From the NCBI GenBank assembly GCA_015062045.1, contig SUVJ01000014.1:1-40736 (forward strand): DNA of 40,736 nt, written 5' to 3'. This document shows, piece by piece, positions 6,944 to 14,384 of the stretch (its first letter is position 1; each line of letters begins with the position of its first letter). The stretch comes from Akkermansiaceae bacterium. GTDB taxonomy: Bacteria > Verrucomicrobiota > Verrucomicrobiia > Verrucomicrobiales > Akkermansiaceae. Position numbers and translations under genes: made by a program. Below the pieces are notes generated by a model, which did no database searches, was not told where the DNA came from, and was given only the letters and a program-made list of their open reading frames with translations.

Positions 6944-8185
6944 TCAGCGTTCAATTTCGTGCAGGAATAAGCCGGAGCGCAATTTCGGCTCGAACCAGGT
7001 GGATTTGGGCGGCATGATTTCGCCGCTGTCTGCAACATGGAACAAATCTGCCATGGTGACGGGGTAAAGGGAGAAGGCTACGCCTTTGCCGGTGCGGTCC
7101 TCCAGCTCCTGCAAGCCGCGTATGCCTCCCACAAAGTCAATTCTCTCGCTGGTGCGCGGGTCATCTACACCCAAGATGGGGGCTAAGAGGTTGGCTTGCA
7201 GAATGGCGCAGTCCAGGCTTTCGATGGGGTGGGTGGCATCAAAACTGCCGTCTTTTGCGGTGATGCTGTACCAGGTGCCGCCTAAACACATGCCGAACTC
7301 ATGTTTGTGCTTGGGGGCGTAGGGGGAGCCAACGGGGGCGGGGCGCACGCAGAATTGGCTGCTAATGGCCTGCAAGAACTCCTGCGGGGTCATGCCGTTA
7401 AGGTCTGCAACCACGCGGTTGTAGTCCATAATAAAGAGGTCTTCATCGCAGAAGGTTACGGCCATGAGGTAGTTGAACTCCTCTTCACCCGTGTAATCCG
7501 GGTGCTCTGTACGGCGTTTGGCAGATACCGCTGCGCTGGAGGCCGTGCGGTGGTGACCATCTGCAATGTAAAGGGTGGGCACCTCCTCAAAGCCTTTGCG
7601 AATGGTGGCAATAACCTCGGCATCCGTTACCGGCCAGAGCAGGTGGGTTACGCCGTCATCTGTGGTAAAGTCGTACTCGGGTTTATGGAACTTAATCCAC
7701 TCACGGATGGCGGCAGAGATACCCTCATGCTTGCGGTAGGCCAAGAACACGGGCTCCGTTTGGCAAGAACAGGTGTCAAAGTGGTTGATGCGGTCAAGCT
7801 CTTTTTCTTTGCGGGTAAGCTCGTGCTTAAGGATGGTGTTGTTCAGGTACTCATCTACAGCGGCACAGCCTACAATGCCGGTTTGTACACGCCCCCACAT
7901 CATTTGGCGGTAAATGTAGTAGTAGGGGGCGGTGTCTCGCTTCAGGAATCCTTTGCGCAGAAAATCCTGCAAGTTATCACGACTCTTTTCATAGGTGATC
8001 GTGTCGTGAATGGCCGCCTCGCTTGTATCGATATCTGCACGGCAAATGTGCAAGAAGGAGGATGCATTGCCCGCTGCCATGGCACAGGCCTCTTTGTGGT
8101 TCATAACATCGTATGGCAGGCTTGATACCTGTTCTACATATTCCTTAGGCGGACGCAGTGCTGCAAATGGTCTGATGGTTGCCAT
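6944..8185 (-). CDS. DUF1015 family protein, linked to serA
   Basis: A 413-residue cytosolic protein of the DUF1015 family. The N-terminus IRPFAALRPP, the central segment KHELTRKEKELDRINHFDT (120-138) and the motif ADGHHRTAS (Asp209-Arg213) are family hallmarks. The DGHHR motif resembles the active-site motif of ParB/sulfiredoxin-fold enzymes, including free serine kinases (SerK, SbnI). Together with the serA gene 14 bp downstream this suggests a role in serine or phosphoserine metabolism, but that is inference. The start at 8185 is favoured over 8251 because the promoter lies between them and because the family motif starts there. Confidence 0.88.
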   Translation of the reverse strand: MATIRPFAALRPPKEYVEQVSSLPYDVMNHKEACAMAAGNASSFLHICRADIDTSEAAIHDTITYEKSRDNLQDFLRKGFLKRDTAPYYYIYRQMMWGRVQTGIVGCAAVDEYLNNTILKHELTRKEKELDRINHFDTCSCQTEPVFLAYRKHEGISAAIREWIKFHKPEYDFTTDDGVTHLLWPVTDAEVIATIRKGFEEVPTLYIADGHHRTASSAAVSAKRRTEHPDYTGEEEFNYLMAVTFCDEDLFIMDYNRVVADLNGMTPQEFLQAISSQFCVRPAPVGSPYAPKHKHEFGMCLGGTWYSITAKDGSFDATHPIESLDCAILQANLLAPILGVDDPRTSERIDFVGGIRGLQELEDRTGKGVAFSLYPVTMADLFHVADSGEIMPPKSTWFEPKLRSGLFLHEIER

Positions 8186-8206
8186 GATTGTGTAATGAAT
8201 TATAGT

Positions 8207-8235
8207 ATAATACGCATGTGTGGGAGTGGCGTCAA
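8207..8235 (-). promoter_or_regulatory. promoter of DUF1015-serA operon
   Basis: Minus strand TTGACG (8230-8235), 17-bp spacer, TATTAT (8207-8212); an overlapping TATAAT lies slightly closer to the gene. The -10 is 21 nt from the ATG, one of the longer leaders in this window. Confidence 0.7.
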
Positions 8236-8237
8236 GT

Positions 8238-8723
8238 TTATTTACTGCCACGGGTTAAAAAGAATCTTACCATGAGAAAATTGACGGGTACCACAATAAC
8301 AAATACGGGAAGCGGCAGCAGGTTGGCGGCATCGTTCAGTGCCGGCACCCACTCCGTGAGCCATGGGGTGTAATTTTGCAGGGTGCTCACCATCCATGTG
8401 CCCAGCCCCGCCCATAAAAACAGGTTTAATAAGCCGATGTGCAGCCCGAAGTTGACACCGTGGCTGAACATAAAACCAAGCCCCTTGCTGACACTGCCCT
8501 CTGTCTTGAAAGTCCATTTGAGGGATGCCACGTAATTAGCTGCAAAGCTTATCAGGTAGCCCGCGGCGTAGGTGAAGGAGAGCGCCAGGCTCTGCGCATC
8601 CGTAAGCCCGAACAGGCAGTTAAGCAATATGTAAATGCCCCAATGCAGCAGGGTGGCCCCCACGCCTACCACGAAAAAGCGTACAAATTGCTCCCCGTAT
8701 TGATGCCAAAGCTTTGCTATCAT
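8238..8723 (-). CDS. GtrA-like membrane protein
   Basis: A 161-residue inner-membrane protein with four predicted membrane helices (about 12-34, 43-64, 80-103 and 130-155) and the GtrA-type start FVRFFVVGVGATLLHWGIY. GtrA proteins help move lipid-linked sugars across the membrane or assist polysaccharide glycosylation. Its ATG overlaps the stop of the upstream SDR-like gene by four bases (ATGA), so the two are translationally coupled. The -35 box of the next operon overlaps its stop region. Confidence 0.88.
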   Translation of the reverse strand: MIAKLWHQYGEQFVRFFVVGVGATLLHWGIYILLNCLFGLTDAQSLALSFTYAAGYLISFAANYVASLKWTFKTEGSVSKGLGFMFSHGVNFGLHIGLLNLFLWAGLGTWMVSTLQNYTPWLTEWVPALNDAANLLPLPVFVIVVPVNFLMVRFFLTRGSK

Positions 8724-9517
8724 ATTGCCAAATCCGGGCGGAAATAGAATTTAAGCAGCTCCAGCTGGTCCTCTTTGGTGACAAGGTAACCGTCTTTGGG
8801 GTCAAGCCATTGGAAGGAGTGTATGGATTGGCGGTCTGAGCCTTTCGGGTCCTCGGGTGTATAAGCCGGCAGTCTGTCTAAAAGCTCCGGAGCCAAAATC
8901 TCCGCAATTTCAGTGGTGGTCAGTGGGGGCATGGCGGGTATAATGGAGGGGATGCCCAGGGGTATACAACGCTCCACATCCCCCAAAATGCGCTGGGAGA
9001 AATAGAGCTGGTGTAGCTCCATGGGGTGCAGGGGCAGGGGGCCTTTGGCGGGTGGGTTGAGCAGGGTGTCTATCACTTTGCTGAACCCGCGATCCGTCAC
9101 AGAGGCTACCTCCGGCAGGTGCACATTGAGGACACGCCCGTATTGGCGGTTGAGCGCATGGTACAGGTTGATGCGGTTTTGCACGTAGGGGTCGTCACTG
9201 GACTTTAACACCGGTGTGTTTTCATCCGCATTTTCGGCAAGCATGTCGCAGGTGGTTACAAATACCGTCAGCTCGGGGCGAATATCTGCCAGGTGGTTAA
9301 TCAGGTAATTGGTGGCACGGGTATCTGCGGCAACATCTGCCTTAACATTTTCCGGCCCGTTGGCTACGGCACTGTCCAAGTATACCATCATTTGAAAACT
9401 CCGCCCGAAGGTAAGGTGGAAGTTGTCTTTATTGATAAGGTAATCAAAGTAGCGGCGCTTGGTCCAGTATTGACCGAGAACCGTGCCTGCGCCGAGGAAA
9501 GCTGTTTCGTGTGCCAT
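8720..9517 (-). CDS. NAD-dependent epimerase/dehydratase-like protein, degenerate active site
   Basis: A 265-residue protein whose layout matches extended SDR sugar epimerases. It starts FLGAGTVLGQYW where those have TGGAGFIGSH, has a VFVTTCDMLAE strand, and a DPYVQNRINLYHAL segment aligned with the usual NPYGxSK helix. The catalytic YxxxK therefore reads YxxxR, and the Rossmann glycine motif is altered, so ordinary epimerase activity is doubtful. It is translationally coupled to the GtrA gene, suggesting a role in surface glycan synthesis. The start at 9517 is chosen because the upstream extension would cross the promoter at 9558-9586. Confidence 0.6.
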   Translation of the reverse strand: MAHETAFLGAGTVLGQYWTKRRYFDYLINKDNFHLTFGRSFQMMVYLDSAVANGPENVKADVAADTRATNYLINHLADIRPELTVFVTTCDMLAENADENTPVLKSSDDPYVQNRINLYHALNRQYGRVLNVHLPEVASVTDRGFSKVIDTLLNPPAKGPLPLHPMELHQLYFSQRILGDVERCIPLGIPSIIPAMPPLTTTEIAEILAPELLDRLPAYTPEDPKGSDRQSIHSFQWLDPKDGYLVTKEDQLELLKFYFRPDLAI

Positions 9518-9557
9518 AGCTATTAAATGAGGAGGAGTAATGTTACTGACTGGTTGC

Positions 9558-9586
9558 AGTATAACACAGATTGCAGGCCTTGGCAA
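9558..9586 (-). promoter_or_regulatory. promoter of the SDR-like/gtrA operon
   Basis: Minus strand TTGCCA (9581-9586), 17-bp spacer, TATACT (9558-9563), about 40 nt before the ATG at 9517. It is divergent from the PilT-like genes. Confidence 0.7.
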
Positions 9587-9648
9587 GTTGTAAGCCGAGA
9601 GCTGGCACAAAAATAAGGCAGAATTTGCGCATAAATGTGATTTTGAGC

Positions 9649-9677
9649 TGGAAACGCGGGGTGAAACATGCTAGACT
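9649..9677 (+). promoter_or_regulatory. candidate promoter of the first PilT-like gene
   Basis: TGGAAA (9649-9654), 17-bp spacer, extended -10 TGC-TAGACT (-10 at 9672-9677), 13 nt before the ATG at 9691. The -35 is weak. Confidence 0.5.
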
Positions 9678-9690
9678 GCCCATAGTTAAC

Positions 9691-11082
9691 ATGAGCGATA
9701 CATACATTTTTGACAATATCAACCGATACTTCGAGCTCGGGCGAGAAATCCTCAGCCCCACTCTCTATCTGGCTCCGGGGTATCAGCCTTTTATGATGGA
9801 GGCTGCACAATACGTGCCCGTTTCTCCGGATGCGGCTGTGCTGACTGCTGAGAACACTGCCGCGCTGGTGGCTAATTGCGCCACGGCAGAGCAACAGGCT
9901 ACTCTTGCAGAAACCGGTGCGGTGGACTTTATTGCTGAGACTCCCGTCGGTAAATACCATGTGTACATTTATGCGCAAGAGGAGGGTTACATGCTGGTAA
10001 CCATAAGCTTGCAGGTGGATACCTACCTGAAACAGGGTGTGGACTGCCGCTGCTCAGATATTCACTTGCCGGCTGCATGCCCGCCCTCTTGGCGCCGTTA
10101 CGGCACGTTGCAACCCATTTGGGAGGGTGCCCCCACCCTTACGGCAGAAGATGCCGCTGCGCTGACAGACAGTTTCTTGGGGGAAAAGGAGTGGGAGCGC
10201 CTGCGCGAATTGGGCGATGTTGACTTTGCCTACGCCAATGATATCGGGCGTTACCGTGCCTCCGTTGTATCTCAACGTTTGGGGTATAGCATCTGTTTCC
10301 GCATCATTAACAGCACGGTGCTGAGTATGGAGCAAATCGGCCTGCCGTCTGAATATGTGGTGCCGCTTACTCGCTTTACCAATGGCCTTATCCTGGTAAC
10401 GGGCTCCGTGGGTTCCGGTAAATCTACCACACTGGCCTCCATTATCGACTTCATTAATGAGGACCGCCATGATCATATCATCACACTTGAGGACCCCATC
10501 GAATCCGTATTCGAGCCCAAAGGGTGCCAGGTAAACCAGCGAGAGGTGCGCCGCCACACCAAGTCATTTGAGCGAGCTCTGCGTGCAGCCCTGCGTGAAG
10601 ACCCGGATGTTATTATGGTGGGCGAAATGCGTAATTTAGAGACAATCTCTCTTGCGCTTACGGCGGCAGAGACGGGTCACTTGGTATTGGGTACCCTGCA
10701 CACCGGTTCCGCCGCACGTACCATCGACCGTATTTTGGATGCCTTCCCGCTGGAGGAGCGAGACCACATTCGCATCATGGTGTCGGAGTCCCTGCGCGGC
10801 GTGCTCTCTCAGCAGCTGATCCCCAAGAAGGATGGCTCCGGCCGTGTGATGGCGTTGGAGATGCTGGTGAACACCTCTGCCGTTGCCAACTGTATCCGAG
10901 AGGGCAAAACCTTCATGATTCCCGGCCTTATTCAAACCGGTAAGAACCAAGGCATGCGCCTTATGGATGACTCCTTGCAGGCGCTTTATATGGAGGGTAC
11001 CATCTCCGCAGAGGAATGTATGCAACGTGCAACAGACCATGTGATGATGGAAAAATTCCTTAAGGAACACCCCGTTGCCTGA
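9691..11082 (+). CDS. PilT-family ATPase with duplicated N-terminal domain
   Basis: A 463-residue hexameric secretion/retraction ATPase of the PilT/PilU type, acting at the cytoplasmic base of type IV pili. The motor half has Walker A GSVGSGKST (238-246; usual GPTGSGKST), the Asp box ITLEDPIE, Walker B VIMVGEMR and the His box HLVLGTLHT. Uniquely, the PAS-like N-terminal domain occurs twice: about 13-107 and 111-206 share LTAE(N/D)xAAL, G(A/D)VDFxxxxxxG(K/R)Y and QxxGY. The second copy retains the normal CSDIHL start. The longer ATG at 9571 is rejected because it precedes the likely promoter. The gene lies 22 bp before a canonical pilT. No Shine-Dalgarno is present. Confidence 0.9.
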   Translation: MSDTYIFDNINRYFELGREILSPTLYLAPGYQPFMMEAAQYVPVSPDAAVLTAENTAALVANCATAEQQATLAETGAVDFIAETPVGKYHVYIYAQEEGYMLVTISLQVDTYLKQGVDCRCSDIHLPAACPPSWRRYGTLQPIWEGAPTLTAEDAAALTDSFLGEKEWERLRELGDVDFAYANDIGRYRASVVSQRLGYSICFRIINSTVLSMEQIGLPSEYVVPLTRFTNGLILVTGSVGSGKSTTLASIIDFINEDRHDHIITLEDPIESVFEPKGCQVNQREVRRHTKSFERALRAALREDPDVIMVGEMRNLETISLALTAAETGHLVLGTLHTGSAARTIDRILDAFPLEERDHIRIMVSESLRGVLSQQLIPKKDGSGRVMALEMLVNTSAVANCIREGKTFMIPGLIQTGKNQGMRLMDDSLQALYMEGTISAEECMQRATDHVMMEKFLKEHPVA

Positions 11083-11104
11083 TAACCTATAACATTTTAC
11101 CTCA

Positions 11105-12199
11105 ATGAAACACAGAATCGATACATACTTTCAGGCTCTCGTGGAAAACGGTGGCTCAGACCTGCACCTCTCCGAGGGGCAGCCACCCAAAATCCGTGTG
11201 CACGGTGATATTGTTCCCATAGAGGAGGGCGTGCTGACGCATGAAGACATGGTGGAGCTCATGGAGCCCATTTGTCCCCCGAAACTCTGGAAAATATATG
11301 AGGAGGGCGGTGATGCCGACTTTGCTTATGAGATGAACGCAGAATCCCGTTTCCGCTGCAACTATATGAAGCAGCAGCGTGGGTATTGCTGCGTGTTCCG
11401 TCTTATTCCCACCAAGATCCTCACCATGGAGCAACTCAATGTACCGGAGCAGATTAAGCGCTTTGGCGAGATGCGCTCCGGTCTGGTGCTGGTAACGGGC
11501 CCCACGGGCTCCGGTAAATCTACCACGCTGGCCGCCCTTATTGACTATATTAACACGAACTTCTCCCGCCACATTATCACGGTTGAGGAGCCTATTGAGT
11601 TCGTGCACCCCTCTAAGCGCAGCATCATTACCCAGCGAGAGGTGCCGGAGAATTGCCCCACCTTTGCAGACGGTTTGCGTGCTTCCTTGCGAGAGGACTC
11701 CGATATCGTACTCGTGGGTGAGATGCGCGATTTGGAGACCATCTCCCTTGCCCTGACTGCGGCCGAAACCGGCCTGTTAGTGTTCGGCACCCTGCACACC
11801 AACAATGCCCGTAAGACCATTGACCGTATCATCGACGTGTTCCCCGCAGAGCAGCAGGCTCAGGCACGCACCATGTTGGCAGGCTCCCTGCGCGGTGTTG
11901 TGGCACAGTTGTTGATGAAACGCTGCGATAAGCCCGGGCGTGTTGCCGTTAATGAGATACTCTTTGCCACACCTGCCGTAAGCGCCATTATTCGTGAGGG
12001 CGCCACCCAAAAGTTGGCAGACGTTATTGTGGGCGGCAAGGCTTTGGGTATGCAGTTTATGGATGATGCCATTTGGCAAAAATTGCAGCAGGGTCTTGTA
12101 TCCCCGCAAGAGGCATACATGAAAGCCATTGATAAGGCCCGCTTCAAGAACTTCTTGCCGCCGGAGGATGCCGGCTTGGCCAACGCCGGTGGTGCATAA
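11105..12199 (+). CDS. pilT: type IV pilus retraction ATPase PilT
   Basis: A 364-residue ATPase that powers pilus depolymerisation and twitching. It has one N-terminal domain (GGSDLHLSEGQPP, 16-28), Walker A GPTGSGKST (132-140), Asp box ITVEEPIEFVH, Walker B IVLVGEMRDLETI and His box LLVFGTLHT. The C-terminal SAIIREG segment corresponds to the PilT AIRNLIREG motif needed for retraction. Length is typical. It follows the paralogous ATPase by 22 bp, so the two probably form an operon and may work as a PilT/PilU-like pair. No pilin or pilus assembly genes lie nearby. Confidence 0.95.
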   Translation: MKHRIDTYFQALVENGGSDLHLSEGQPPKIRVHGDIVPIEEGVLTHEDMVELMEPICPPKLWKIYEEGGDADFAYEMNAESRFRCNYMKQQRGYCCVFRLIPTKILTMEQLNVPEQIKRFGEMRSGLVLVTGPTGSGKSTTLAALIDYINTNFSRHIITVEEPIEFVHPSKRSIITQREVPENCPTFADGLRASLREDSDIVLVGEMRDLETISLALTAAETGLLVFGTLHTNNARKTIDRIIDVFPAEQQAQARTMLAGSLRGVVAQLLMKRCDKPGRVAVNEILFATPAVSAIIREGATQKLADVIVGGKALGMQFMDDAIWQKLQQGLVSPQEAYMKAIDKARFKNFLPPEDAGLANAGGA

Positions 12200-12214
12200 A
12201 AAATCATTACCCGA

Positions 12215-12237
12215 CCGCGTGGCTGTGTGCCACGCGG
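12215..12237 (+). terminator. terminator after pilT
   Basis: Perfect 9-bp stem ccgcgtggc/gccacgcgg with a 5-nt loop, followed by the T-rich stretch ttgctttatt just before coaD. Confidence 0.75.
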
Positions 12238-12252
12238 TTGCTTTATTGACTC

Positions 12253-12744
12253 ATGAAAAGAATAGCTGTTTACGCAGGTAGTTTTGATCCCCCCACGCTG
12301 GGGCATTTGTGGATGATGCAGCAGGGGGCTGCTCTGTTTGATGAATTGGTTGTGGTATCTGCCGTTAACCCTGATAAAAAGGGCTTTTTCACGGCAGAGC
12401 AACACCGGGCTGCCATGCAGTCATTATTGGCGGAGCTGCCGCCCCATGTGCGTATGGAGGAGCTGCCGCAGGGCTTTTTGGCGGAATATGCCCGCAGCAT
12501 TGGGGCGCGTTGGCTGTTGCGCGGCGTGCGGGGAGGTGCGGATTTTGAGTATGAAAAGACAATGGCCCGCATTAATGCTCAAATGGTGCCACAGCTGCAA
12601 ACTGTGTTTTTGACACCCCCTGCGGAGCTGGAGAACGTGAGTTCATCCCTCATACGTGGCTTTGTAGGCCAGCCCGATTGGCAGCGTTGGGTGCGCCCGC
12701 ATGTTACCCCCGCCGTGTTACGTCTGATGGAAGAACGGGAATAA
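12253..12744 (+). CDS. coaD: phosphopantetheine adenylyltransferase
   Basis: A 163-residue cytosolic enzyme that transfers AMP from ATP to 4'-phosphopantetheine, the penultimate step of coenzyme A synthesis. The nucleotidyltransferase motif GSFDPPTLGHL (10-20) contains the catalytic His. LLRGVRGGADFEYE and the C-terminal SSSLIRG (usual SSSxVKE) are also characteristic. Length is typical. The ATG sits 15 nt after the pilT terminator with no Shine-Dalgarno. Confidence 0.95.
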   Translation: MKRIAVYAGSFDPPTLGHLWMMQQGAALFDELVVVSAVNPDKKGFFTAEQHRAAMQSLLAELPPHVRMEELPQGFLAEYARSIGARWLLRGVRGGADFEYEKTMARINAQMVPQLQTVFLTPPAELENVSSSLIRGFVGQPDWQRWVRPHVTPAVLRLMEERE

Positions 12745-12770
12745 TAATCGATATAAATAAAAATCATGGC

Positions 12771-12799
12771 TTGACAATAGGCGTTTGCCGTGGCACTAT
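12771..12799 (+). promoter_or_regulatory. promoter of the Lys-rich protein/cysteine desulfurase operon
   Basis: TTGACA (12771-12776), 17-bp spacer, CACTAT (12794-12799), then 9 nt to the ATG at 12809. The -10 is imperfect but the geometry matches the other near-leaderless genes. Confidence 0.65.
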
Positions 12800-12808
12800 C
12801 TGCGCGTT

Positions 12809-13258
12809 ATGAAGTATCTTGCATATTTGCTGACTGTTTGTCTGTTTTTTTGTTGCCCTGTAGTAATGGCTGATGATGAGGGGGATGCGCCCAAATCTGC
12901 TGCCGAAACTCGCATGGAGAAGAAAGACGCAGCCGACTGGTACAAAAAGAAGCTTGCTCGCCAAAAAAAGGCAGTATCTGCTCTTAAAAAGGTAAAGAAC
13001 GAGAAAACAGCCAAGAAAGCCGCCGCCTCTATCATGAAGCATTATGGCAAATTGGTGGGTGGCAAGCAAACGGCTATGGGCTCCTCCGGTCCGGCCGAAA
13101 TCCCTGATAACGAATCCATGGATGCCATGGCTGAGAAGTATGAAAAGCAGCTCGAAAAGCTCCAGGAGCAGCTCAATGCTGAGATTGAGCGCATCGGCGA
13201 GCTTGAAATCGATTGCAAAGAGCTTGATGAGGCCATAGATGCCGTCAATACATACTGA
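12809..13258 (+). CDS. exported Lys-rich coiled-coil protein
   Basis: A 149-residue protein of unknown function. Residues 1-21 form a cleavable signal peptide (MKYLAYLL...VVMA). Residues ~35-75 are very Lys/Ala-rich and highly basic (KKKLARQKKAVSALKKVKNEKTAKKAA). Residues ~105-145 are acidic with heptad spacing, suggesting a coiled coil. The start at 12809 rather than 12785 follows from the promoter spacing and signal peptide. Its stop overlaps the cysteine desulfurase start (TGATG), so their translation is coupled, which is odd for an exported protein and a cytosolic enzyme. Confidence 0.75.
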   Translation: MKYLAYLLTVCLFFCCPVVMADDEGDAPKSAAETRMEKKDAADWYKKKLARQKKAVSALKKVKNEKTAKKAAASIMKHYGKLVGGKQTAMGSSGPAEIPDNESMDAMAEKYEKQLEKLQEQLNAEIERIGELEIDCKELDEAIDAVNTY

Positions 13259-14376
13259 TGATTTATTGGGACAACAACGCCACTACCCCTCTTGCGGAGG
13301 AGGTATTGGAGGCTATGCTGCCGTATTTGAAGGGGGCATTTTTTAATCCATCCGCCTCATACACGGCAGCCAAGCAGGTGCGTGCTGCTCTTGATGCGGC
13401 AAGAGAACAAGTGGCCGCCCTTGTTGGTGCCCATGCAGATGAAATTATTTTTACCTCGGGCGGTACGGAGTCTACCGTAACCGCCCTGAGCCAATTTGAG
13501 CATACGCTTACATTGGCTACGGAGCATCCTGCCACGCTCAGAACCGTGCGTGGCGAGGCTTGCCCCGTGCTCAGCAACGGGCAGGTTGATCTATTGTTGT
13601 GGAAAGGGATGCTGCCGGAGCACGACGGTGCCTCTTTTGCCTGGGCGAATCATGAAACCGGGGTGATTCAGCCGGTACGCTCCCTTTGTGCCACTGCGGC
13701 AGATGCCGGGGCCCGCGTTCATGTGGACATCGTGCAGGCGGCGGGTAAATTGCCCATTGCCTTGCATGATTATGCCATAGATTTTGCCTCTTTGTCTGCC
13801 CATAAGTTACACGGCCCCAAGGGAGTGGGTGCATTATACGTGCGCCGTGGCACGCCCTTTACACCACGTGTTACCGGTGGGGCGCAGGAGGATTATCGCC
13901 GTGCCGGTACGGAGAATGTAGCCGGTATTATCGGCTTCGGTAAAGCGGCAGAGCTTGCTCTTGCCGCAGCAAATCAATATGCTGCGCTGGCTCAACTGAG
14001 AGCCCGTTTCTTGGATGCTCTGCGAGCAGCGGCAATAGAAGTAGTTGAGAATGGTGGCACTGCACCACGTTTGCCGCATGTTCTCAATATGCGTATACCC
14101 GGTTGCAGTGCAGAGTCTTTATCCCTGTTGTTGGAGCCCATGGGGCTTTTGTGCTCAACGGGGTCCGCATGTACCAGTGCAGAGCCTGAGCCCAGCCATG
14201 TGCTTAAAGCCATGGGCTTGGGCGACAAACAAATACGAGAAAGTTTGCGTTTCTCGCTGAGCCGATTTACCACGGCAGATGAGGTAGATGCCGCTGCTGC
14301 CATTGTTATCAAAGTGGTGCGCAAGGTGCAATCCGTCCAATCTGCTGTAACCGGTCCGGTTATGGTATATCGTTAA
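13258..14376 (+). CDS. cysteine desulfurase, NifS/IscS type
   Basis: A 372-residue PLP enzyme that removes sulfur from cysteine as a persulfide for Fe-S clusters or tRNA thiolation. Motifs are YWDNNATTPL at the N-terminus, TSGGTES, the ANHETGVIQP substrate loop, the PLP lysine in SAHKLHGPKGVG and the active-site Cys in STGSACTSAEPEPSHVL (IscS-like long loop). No scaffold protein gene (iscU, nifU) is adjacent. MiaB, a consumer of Fe-S clusters, is encoded far downstream. The start codon overlaps the stop of the preceding gene. Confidence 0.92.
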   Translation: MIYWDNNATTPLAEEVLEAMLPYLKGAFFNPSASYTAAKQVRAALDAAREQVAALVGAHADEIIFTSGGTESTVTALSQFEHTLTLATEHPATLRTVRGEACPVLSNGQVDLLLWKGMLPEHDGASFAWANHETGVIQPVRSLCATAADAGARVHVDIVQAAGKLPIALHDYAIDFASLSAHKLHGPKGVGALYVRRGTPFTPRVTGGAQEDYRRAGTENVAGIIGFGKAAELALAAANQYAALAQLRARFLDALRAAAIEVVENGGTAPRLPHVLNMRIPGCSAESLSLLLEPMGLLCSTGSACTSAEPEPSHVLKAMGLGDKQIRESLRFSLSRFTTADEVDAAAAIVIKVVRKVQSVQSAVTGPVMVYR

Positions 14377-14384
14377 ACCACGGT

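Noticed and set aside
9540..9593. 18-codon plus-strand frame preceded by AGGAGGAG, possible leader peptide before the PilT-like genes
   Set aside because: It lies exactly over the minus-strand promoter at 9558-9586, no plus-strand promoter is seen before it, and it is too short to judge. The purine run is probably chance.
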